The notes under the pieces were generated by a model. It was given only the letters and a program-made list of their open reading frames with translations. It did no database searches and had not been told where the DNA came from. From Rhizobium viscosum (GTDB lineage: Bacteria; Pseudomonadota; Alphaproteobacteria; Rhizobiales; Rhizobiaceae), in assembly GCF_014873945.1 (NCBI RefSeq), contig NZ_JADBEC010000002.1, positions 806,001-870,000 of the forward strand: a DNA stretch of 64,000 bases, read 5' to 3'. Position 1 is the stretch's first letter. Every line of letters starts with the position of its first letter. This document shows, one piece after another, positions 58,674 through 64,000 of the stretch. The position numbers and the translations under genes are program-made.

Positions 58674-59177
58674 GTGGACATGCTGGTAAAACTCTACGAG
58701 CTGAAGGCCGATCCTGAGCTCGATGCGCGCATCGCCGAACAGGGCATCACCATCCGGCGCGTCCTTGCCCCGGAGTTGAACGCTCTGACGACCTGGATCG
58801 AGCCGCGCTTCGGATCCGGCTGGGTCGCGGAAGCGACGGTTGCCACCATGCGCCAGCCGCCCACTTGCTTCATCGCAATCCAGAACGACGAACTCATCGG
58901 CTTTGCGTGCCACGACGCAACCGCGAAGGGCTTCTTCGGGCCGACCGGCGTCGATACCGCCGCCCGCGGCAAAGGTGTTGGCCACGCTCTGCTGCTGACA
59001 ACACTTCTCGATATGTACGCGCAGGGGTATGCCTACGGGGTAATTGGAGGTGCCGGTCCAATGGAGTTCTACCGTCGAAGCGTCGGGGCAGTTCCGATCG
59101 AAGGCTCGGAACCAGGCATCTATCGCGGCATGCTGCCGTTTGCCGAGCCGAAAGGGATTTCGGAATCGGGCCACTAG
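58674..59177 (+). CDS. GNAT-family N-acetyltransferase
   Basis: A GTG at 58674 follows AAAGGAG; the ATG at 58680 is an alternative. The 167-residue protein has the acetyl-CoA pyrophosphate loop RGKGVG (98-103) after GVDTAA, preceded by the core strand TCFIAIQNDELIGFACHD and followed by a C-terminal VIGGAGPMEFYRRSVGAVPIEGS. It is the last gene of the importer operon, 14 bp after the permease. An acetyltransferase in a sugar-importer operon whose operator looks DasR/NagR-like hints at an amino sugar substrate; this remains inference. Confidence 0.88.
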   Translation: MDMLVKLYELKADPELDARIAEQGITIRRVLAPELNALTTWIEPRFGSGWVAEATVATMRQPPTCFIAIQNDELIGFACHDATAKGFFGPTGVDTAARGKGVGHALLLTTLLDMYAQGYAYGVIGGAGPMEFYRRSVGAVPIEGSEPGIYRGMLPFAEPKGISESGH

Positions 59178-59633
59178 GTCTGGTCGAGACAGCCAGCCGC
59201 CGCCTCTCAAGGGCTAACCCTCGTTCGAGATATATGTCCTGACGGATCGTCGCAAGACCGGACTGCAGGTCCTTGTTATCTGCAAAGCGCGGATCATCCG
59301 CCTCGAAGGCTGTGACGCCGGCGCGGAAGCTGTCGACAACAAAGGTTAGGAGGCCGCACAACAAGCTCACGGCGAGACAGAGATCAATAGACCACCACCT
59401 CGCCGCTAACAGCCACGCAAGATCCCCGCTCGCTATGGCGCTGTCGAGAGAGCGTGCTTCGCGAGCTGCCTTCGCCACATCAGGGCTTGGCCTAGTTTTA
59501 CTCCCCGATGACAATAATCTTGTGAAAAATCCGATACTAGGGCACAATTTGCGAAGGCATCTGAAGTTGCGGCGCAATCTCAAATCCGGCCATCTCACGC
59601 CGAGTGACAGTTCGCGCCGGAGGGTCGGCGTCG
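59178..59633. promoter_or_regulatory. Intergenic region upstream of the NuoJ-type operon
   Basis: 456 bp with no convincing gene on either strand. It must contain the promoter of the membrane-complex operon. An imperfect long-spaced TTGTG ... CACAA pair lies near 59519-59546. There is no sign of the nuoA-I genes that precede nuoJ in normal complex I operons. Confidence 0.35.
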
Positions 59634-60134
59634 ATGGATCAGGGGTTCTTTCTTCTGTTCGCTGCGGTATCCGTGATCACGGCCCTGACGGTGGTCCTGG
59701 CGCGCAATCCGGTTCACAGCGCATTGGCACTGATGGCGTGTTTCCTGCAGGTCTCGGCAATCTTCGTCTTGCTCGCCGCACCGTTGCTCGCGGTCATTCA
59801 AATCTTCGTCTATGTCGGCGCGATCATGGTCCTGTTCCTGTTCGTGATCATGATGATCGATGTGCGCGAGGCGGTGTTGCAGCGGTTCTTGCCGGGCGGC
59901 AACCTCCCGGCTCTAGTGCTGCTCGTCCTCCTCGGAGCCGAGATGCTCGTGCTGGTGCTTTGGAGCGACCGTTTTTCGGTCATGGAGCCTGCCGCCATGG
60001 GTGGCGGCGATGACATCAGGCAGCTTAGCACAGCACTTTTCGCCGACTATCTCCTGCCGTTTGAAACCGCCTCCGTAATCCTGCTGGCGGCCTTGGTCGG
60101 CGCCATCATGCTGGCGCGGAAGGAGCAGGGGTGA
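59634..60134 (+). CDS. nuoJ: NADH-quinone oxidoreductase subunit J-like membrane protein
   Basis: The ATG at 59634 (MDQGFFLLFA) has GGAGGG 9 bp upstream. The 166-residue protein has five hydrophobic segments and the NuoJ core RNPVHSALALMACFLQVSAIFVLLAAPLLAVIQIFVYVGAIMVLFLFVIMMI, whose Tyr and Gly residues form the pi-bulge helix in complex I. It is part of the proton-pumping membrane arm. Here it heads an operon with no preceding dehydrogenase or quinone-site subunits in view, so it may serve a complex other than classical complex I. Confidence 0.93.
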   Translation: MDQGFFLLFAAVSVITALTVVLARNPVHSALALMACFLQVSAIFVLLAAPLLAVIQIFVYVGAIMVLFLFVIMMIDVREAVLQRFLPGGNLPALVLLVLLGAEMLVLVLWSDRFSVMEPAAMGGGDDIRQLSTALFADYLLPFETASVILLAALVGAIMLARKEQG

Positions 60135-60436
60135 TGGTTCCGCTCTGGTGGTATATTGTGCTCGGAGTGGTCCTGTTCGTGATCGGAGCGGCGGGTGTGC
60201 TGCTCAGGCGCAATATTCTCGTCGTACTGATGTCGCTGGAGCTGCTGCTCAACTCGGTCAACATCAATTTCATCGCTTTCGGGCGCTACCACGCCGATTT
60301 CCGCGGGCAGATCTTCGCGATCTTCGTCATCGCAATCACCGCGGCAGAGGTTGCCGTCGCCCTCGGTATCCTTGTCGCCCTCGTGAGGAACAAATCCACC
60401 CTCAAGGTCGACGACGTGACGGTGATGAAAGGATAG
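60131..60436 (+). CDS. nuoK: NADH-quinone oxidoreductase subunit K-like membrane protein
   Basis: This 101-residue protein has three membrane helices and the two conserved membrane glutamates of NuoK: one in VVLMSLELLLNSVNINF and one in AITAAEVAVALGILVAL. MrpC/MnhC antiporter subunits are homologous, but the length and the E motifs fit NuoK best. It overlaps nuoJ by 4 bp. Confidence 0.93.
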   Translation: MMVPLWWYIVLGVVLFVIGAAGVLLRRNILVVLMSLELLLNSVNINFIAFGRYHADFRGQIFAIFVIAITAAEVAVALGILVALVRNKSTLKVDDVTVMKG

Positions 60437-60441
60437 CGGCT

Positions 60442-61905
60442 TTGGACCCGGTTGTATCGATCCGGCCGTTGCTTGCCATCACCGTCGCCGGTCTGGCAGC
60501 CCTTGCAGTTCTCCTTTTGAATAACCGTGAGAGACTTCGCGATCTGGTCTCGCCGTCGGCCGCGATCGCCATGTTCGCGATTGTCGTGTCGATGGCGCCC
60601 ACGGTGCTGGCGGGCGGGACGGTCGAATTGCGCCTGTTCGAGATTCTGCCGGGGATCGACTTTGCTTTCCGGGTCGATGCGCTCGGCATGGTGTTTGCCA
60701 CCGTCTCGTCGCTGCTGTGGATCGTGGCGGCGATCTATTCCATCGGCTACATGCGTCATTTGAACGAGCATGCGCAGACCCGGTTCTTCGCCTGCTTCGC
60801 CAGCAGTCTTGCGGCCGCCGCCGGGGGTGCCTTCGCCGCCAATCTGTTTACGCTGGTGATCTTCTACGAAGTGCTCAGCCTCGTTACCTATCCGCTCGTC
60901 TACCACCACGAGGACGAGGAGGGATGGAGAGGCAGCCGCAAGTACCTCGTCTATCTGATGGGCGCCTCGAAAAGCGCGCTGCTCGCCGCACTGGCGCTGA
61001 CCTACCATATTGCGGGGTCGCTCGACTTTGTCGCGGGGGGGCTGCTGGCGGGGAGCAATGCCTCGGCGGCACTGCTGACGGTCGTCTATTTCTGCTATCT
61101 TTTCGGCTTCGCCAAGGCCGCTGTGATGCCGATGCACGCCTGGCTGCCCGCCGCGATGGTCGCGCCGACGCCGGTCAGCGCGCTTTTGCATGCAGTGGCG
61201 GTGGTCAAGATGGGCGTGTTCTGCGTGCTGCGGGTGGTGTTCCATGTCTTCGGCACGGGGCTGGTGGGCGGGCTGGGCCTCGGCATCGCCACGGCCTATC
61301 TGGTTTCGTTCACGATCCTGATGGCGTCGGTTTACGCCCTGACGCGGGACGACCTGAAGGCCAGGCTCGCCTATTCGACGGTCAGCCAGCTCTCCTACAT
61401 CGTGCTGGGCGCGGTTCTGTTGTCGCCGGTCGCGATGGTCGGCGGGATCATCCACATCGCGGCGCACGCATTCTCCAAGATCACGCTCTTTTTCTGCGCC
61501 GGCTCGATTTATTGTGCGTCGGGCAAGCGTAACATCAGCGACATGGCTGGTATCGGCCGCAAGCTGCCCTGGACGATGGGGGCATTTTTCGTTGCCTCGC
61601 TCAGCATGATTGGCGTGCCGCCAACCGCGGGCTTCGTCAGCAAGTGGTATCTGGCGGAGGGCGCCGTGGCGGCGGGAGAGACCGCGTTCCTGGTCGTCAT
61701 CCTGGTGAGCTCGGTCCTGAACGCTGCCTATTTCCTGCCGGTCAGCTATGCCGCCTTCTTCCAGGCGGAGAGGCAGGAGAGCCAGACGACGGTCCGTGAA
61801 ATTCCATTGGTCACGATTCCGCTGGTCGCGACGGCGATCCTGTCGGTGCTGATGGGCGTTTTCCCGGGCTATTTTCTCACCCTGGCAGACGGAGTGATCC
61901 GATGA
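60442..61905 (+). CDS. Proton-conducting antiporter-like subunit (MrpD/NuoL-NuoM family), first
   Basis: A TTG at 60442 (AAGGA about 7 bp upstream) is the best start; no ATG fits. The 487-residue polytopic protein has all four charged pumping residues of the family: Glu143 (IFYEVLSLVTYPL), Lys225 (FGFAKAAVMPMHAWLP), Lys256 (HAVAVVKMGVF), and Lys401 (GFVSKWYL), plus Lys346 (HAFSKITLF). It has MHAWLPAAMVAPTPVSALLHA, common to NuoL/NuoM/MrpA/MrpD. It should translocate protons, perhaps exchanging them for Na+. It follows nuoK by 5 bp. Confidence 0.9.
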   Translation: MDPVVSIRPLLAITVAGLAALAVLLLNNRERLRDLVSPSAAIAMFAIVVSMAPTVLAGGTVELRLFEILPGIDFAFRVDALGMVFATVSSLLWIVAAIYSIGYMRHLNEHAQTRFFACFASSLAAAAGGAFAANLFTLVIFYEVLSLVTYPLVYHHEDEEGWRGSRKYLVYLMGASKSALLAALALTYHIAGSLDFVAGGLLAGSNASAALLTVVYFCYLFGFAKAAVMPMHAWLPAAMVAPTPVSALLHAVAVVKMGVFCVLRVVFHVFGTGLVGGLGLGIATAYLVSFTILMASVYALTRDDLKARLAYSTVSQLSYIVLGAVLLSPVAMVGGIIHIAAHAFSKITLFFCAGSIYCASGKRNISDMAGIGRKLPWTMGAFFVASLSMIGVPPTAGFVSKWYLAEGAVAAGETAFLVVILVSSVLNAAYFLPVSYAAFFQAERQESQTTVREIPLVTIPLVATAILSVLMGVFPGYFLTLADGVIR

Positions 61906-62156
61906 TCAAGCGTGTCGTCGACTTCTTTGGTGACGAGCAATATGCGAGGCCGCGCCGCCGACTGTTCTACCTCGTGCTCGTCCTGATCGTCGTCGCCGAC
62001 TTTCTGGTCTTGCGCGAACACGCCGAATATCTGTGGGACAGCCTGCCGGGCTGGTCCGCCGTCTACGGCTTCGTCTCCTGCGTCCTGCTTATCTTCGTTT
62101 CCAAGTTTCTCGGCCATCGGGTCGGGCTGATGCGGCGCGAGGACTATTATGACTGA
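61902..62156 (+). CDS. Small two-helix membrane protein of the NuoJK/antiporter operon
   Basis: This 84-residue protein overlaps the first antiporter gene by 4 bp and the second by 8 bp, so it is certainly translated within the operon. It has two hydrophobic helices, LFYLVLVLIVVADFLVL (about 21-37) and AVYGFVSCVLLIFVSKFLG (about 53-71), with charged ends RPRRR and RREDYYD. I do not recognise its family. It may be an accessory subunit that joins the two antiporter-like proteins. Confidence 0.85.
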   Translation: MIKRVVDFFGDEQYARPRRRLFYLVLVLIVVADFLVLREHAEYLWDSLPGWSAVYGFVSCVLLIFVSKFLGHRVGLMRREDYYD

Positions 62157-63921
62157 CTTCATCCATCCGGCTCTGCTCTTTATTCTTGGCGCCCTGCCGA
62201 TCCGATTCCTCAGCGGGTCGGTCCGCAAGGCCTATCTGCTTCTGATCCCTGCGCTGGCGATCCTTGCCGTGCTTGCGATGGAGCCGGGCAGCTATGGCGA
62301 AGCGCGGTTCATCGGGCAGGAGATCCTGATCGCGAAGGTGGACAAGCTCAGCATCGTCTTCGCCACCGTTTTCACCATCATGGCGCTGATCGGCATGGTC
62401 TACGCGCTGCACCTGACGGATGCCGGCCAGCACGTGGCGGCATTCGTCTATGTCGGCAGCGCGCTTGGCGTGGTGTTTGCCGGCGACTACCTGACCCTCT
62501 ACCTGTTCTGGGAGGGCATGGCATTCGCTTCCGCCTATCTGGTCTTCGCGCAGCGTGGCGGGCCGGCGATCCGGGCCGGGTTCCGCTACCTCATGGTCCA
62601 TATCACCGGCGGCGTCGTCCTGCTCGGCGGCATCATTTCCCACGGGCTCGCCACCGGTTCACTGCTTTTCGGCCCGATCGCAGGCCTCACCAACGGGGAA
62701 ATGGGGGTCGGCGACTACCTGATCCTTGCCGGCTTCATCCTCAACGCGGCCGTGCCGCCGCTCAATGCCTGGCTGACCGATGCCTATCCGGAGGCGACCG
62801 TCACCGGGGCGGTGTTCATGAGCGCGTTTACCACCAAGACCGCCGTCTATGTGCTGGCGCGGGCGTTTCCGGGGACCGAGCTCCTGGTCTGGCTCGGCAC
62901 CATCATGGCGCTCTACGGCGTCATCTACGCGGTGCTGGAGAACGATTGCCGGCGGCTTCTCGCCTATCACATCGTCAGCCAGGTAGGCTATATGATCGCG
63001 GGTATCGGCATCGGGACCGAGATGGCGGTGAACGGAGCCGCCAGCCACGCCTTCGCGCATATCCTCTACAAGGCGCTGCTGTTCATGGGTGCCGGGGCAG
63101 TCATCTACGTCACCGGCCGACGCAAGCTCACCGAGCTCGGAGGGCTTTACAAGACCATGCCGCTGACCGTGGCGCTTTACATGGTCGGCGCCTTCGCGAT
63201 CTCGGCCTTCCCGTTCTTCTCGGGTTTCGTCACCAAATCGATGGTGATAGCGGCCGCGGGAGCGGATCACCGCGCGCTGGTGGTGCTGGCGCTGACCATG
63301 GCATCGTCCGGGACGTTCCTGCACACCGGCCTCAAGCTTCCCTATTACATGTTCTTCGGGACGGACCGGAAACTGGAGGCGCGGGAGCCGCCGCGCAACA
63401 TGCTGATTGCCATGGGCATGGCGGCGGTGCTCTGCATTGCGATCGGGGTGTTCCCCCAGCCGCTCTATGCGCTTCTGCCCTATCCGGTGGATTTCGAACC
63501 CTATACGGGCCTGCACGTCATGGAGAGCCTCGGGCTGCTGATGTTCACCGCCCTGGGGTTCGTGCTGTTCCTCTGGGCGCTCGATCCCGAGAACACGATC
63601 AGCCTCGACACCGACTGGTTTTATCGCAAGGGTGCGCGGGCCTTCATGTGGCTCGCCGAAAAGCCGCTGGCGCTCTATGAGCAGGCGGTGAGCAATGTCT
63701 CCGAGACCGCGGCGCTGCCCTTGCTGCACGGCGCGGCGCGGGCAGGCCTCCGGCTCGATCTTGCCGGCGTGGATGCCGTCGTGAATGGCATTGCCCACTC
63801 GATCCTGCACGGCGGTGGGCGGCTCAGGCGGCTCCAGACGGGCGTCGTGACCCATTACGTGCTGGCGATGGTCGTCGGTCTGATCGCAGCCATCGTCGTC
63901 TTCGTCGTGGCGTGGCGGTAG
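62149..63921 (+). CDS. Proton-conducting antiporter-like subunit (MrpD-like), second
   Basis: This 590-residue polytopic protein of the NuoL/MrpD family has Glu122 (LYLFWEGMAFASAYLVF), Lys230 (AFTTKTAVYVLAR), Lys308 (ILYKALLFMGAG) and Lys363 (GFVTKSMVI). The TM7 lysine of the family is replaced: FILNAAVPPLNAWLTDAYPEA has Asn199 where NuoL/M/N and MrpD normally have Lys. The C-terminus carries an extra soluble stretch and a final helix (HYVLAMVVGLIAAIVVFVV). It is a membrane-arm subunit whose pumping path may be altered. Confidence 0.9.
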   Translation: MTDFIHPALLFILGALPIRFLSGSVRKAYLLLIPALAILAVLAMEPGSYGEARFIGQEILIAKVDKLSIVFATVFTIMALIGMVYALHLTDAGQHVAAFVYVGSALGVVFAGDYLTLYLFWEGMAFASAYLVFAQRGGPAIRAGFRYLMVHITGGVVLLGGIISHGLATGSLLFGPIAGLTNGEMGVGDYLILAGFILNAAVPPLNAWLTDAYPEATVTGAVFMSAFTTKTAVYVLARAFPGTELLVWLGTIMALYGVIYAVLENDCRRLLAYHIVSQVGYMIAGIGIGTEMAVNGAASHAFAHILYKALLFMGAGAVIYVTGRRKLTELGGLYKTMPLTVALYMVGAFAISAFPFFSGFVTKSMVIAAAGADHRALVVLALTMASSGTFLHTGLKLPYYMFFGTDRKLEAREPPRNMLIAMGMAAVLCIAIGVFPQPLYALLPYPVDFEPYTGLHVMESLGLLMFTALGFVLFLWALDPENTISLDTDWFYRKGARAFMWLAEKPLALYEQAVSNVSETAALPLLHGAARAGLRLDLAGVDAVVNGIAHSILHGGGRLRRLQTGVVTHYVLAMVVGLIAAIVVFVVAWR

Positions 63922-63929
63922 GGGGTGCC

Positions 63930-64000
63930 ATGGGCTTCCCCTTGCTCAGCTTCATCATATTCACACCCGTCGCCGGGGCCGCAGTTCTGATGTTCCTGCG
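63930..64000 (+). CDS. nuoM: NADH-quinone oxidoreductase subunit M-like protein (partial, N-terminus)
   Basis: An ATG at 63930 after GGGGGTG begins a reading frame MGFPLLSFIIFTPVAGAAVL that stays open to the right edge. The hydrophobic start with FTPVAGA is the usual N-terminus of NuoM-type subunits. Only 23 codons are visible, so NuoN or another antiporter-like subunit is possible. Confidence 0.65.
   Translation, partial: MGFPLLSFIIFTPVAGAAVLMFL

Noticed and set aside
58894..59598. Minus-strand frame of 234 codons with one hydrophobic stretch (LCLAVSLLCGLLTFVVDSF)
   Set aside because: It overlaps most of the acetyltransferase gene antisense and lacks a ribosome binding site or recognised family; the part inside 59198-59510 could be a decayed gene piece but I cannot support it.
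60286..61467. Minus-strand open frame of 393 codons opposite the first antiporter gene
   Set aside because: Composition (Arg, Gln, His, Asp-rich) is the usual reverse image of membrane-protein genes; no motif. The same holds for 62659-63855.
1..64000. CRISPR arrays, insertion sequences, integrase or attachment sites, rRNA and tRNA genes
   Set aside because: No regularly spaced repeats, transposase or integrase motifs, terminal inverted repeats or structural RNA signatures were seen on either strand.

Overview
The window is dense, high-GC, mostly intergenic-poor DNA made of catabolic operons and ABC importers. It has no rRNA, tRNA, insertion sequence, CRISPR array or replication gene that I can see. 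The transporter content, the GntR/LysR/DeoR/LacI regulators, the chemoreceptor ending in a CheR-tether motif and the protein style point to an alphaproteobacterium of the Rhizobiaceae (Rhizobium/Agrobacterium/Sinorhizobium type), probably an accessory region or secondary replicon. The organism is an inference; no sequence search was run.

Layout, left to right. (1) 1-2520: a mercuric-reductase-type flavoprotein (cut by the left edge) divergent from an AraC regulator; the pair resembles E. coli RclA/RclR. (2) 2649-13070: a nine-gene minus-strand operon with a divergent LysR regulator. It encodes two intradiol ring-cleavage dioxygenases, maleylacetate reductase, an FAD phenol-type hydroxylase and a complete branched-chain-type (HAAT) ABC importer, so uptake and hydroxyquinol-type degradation of a phenolic compound. 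(3) 13071-14611: a hydrolase remnant, a methyltransferase and a SnoaL-like protein. (4) 14696-22392: a CUT1 sugar importer, PfkB kinase and class I aldolase with a DeoR repressor. (5) 22548-31075: a LacI regulator and two divergent operons with two Gfo/Idh/MocA dehydrogenases, two TIM-barrel isomerase-like proteins, two alpha/beta hydrolases, a ribulose-phosphate-epimerase homologue and a ROK kinase; this looks like a glycoside or rare-sugar pathway whose chemistry is not obvious. (6) 31189-35219: an O-methyltransferase and a methyl-accepting chemotaxis protein.

(7) 35351-43941: a second CUT1 importer operon with a cupin, a Gfo/Idh dehydrogenase and a FadR-type GntR regulator, divergent from a pair of genes that correspond to the two halves of the plant Tm-1 resistance protein. 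(8) 44078-53295: a polar amino-acid-type ABC importer, HutC-type GntR and LysR regulators, a two-component flavin monooxygenase (oxygenase plus reductase), an aminotransferase and an agmatinase-type ureohydrolase; probably catabolism of a nitrogenous, perhaps guanidino, compound. (9) 53467-59177: a third CUT1 importer under a GntR repressor with a DasR/NagR-like operator inside its promoter; one permease carries a frameshift. (10) 59634-64000: the start of a membrane-arm-only complex I-like operon (NuoJ, NuoK, two antiporter-like subunits separated by a small membrane protein, then NuoM), running off the right edge.

Cross-cutting signals: four of the five solute-binding-protein genes are followed at once by a perfect or near-perfect 11-12 bp hairpin before the next transporter gene. 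Candidate operators can be read next to several regulators. The most interesting regions for new biology are the glycoside-type cluster (5), the Tm-1-like pair (7), the monooxygenase/ureohydrolase cluster (8) and the orphan NuoJK/antiporter operon (10).
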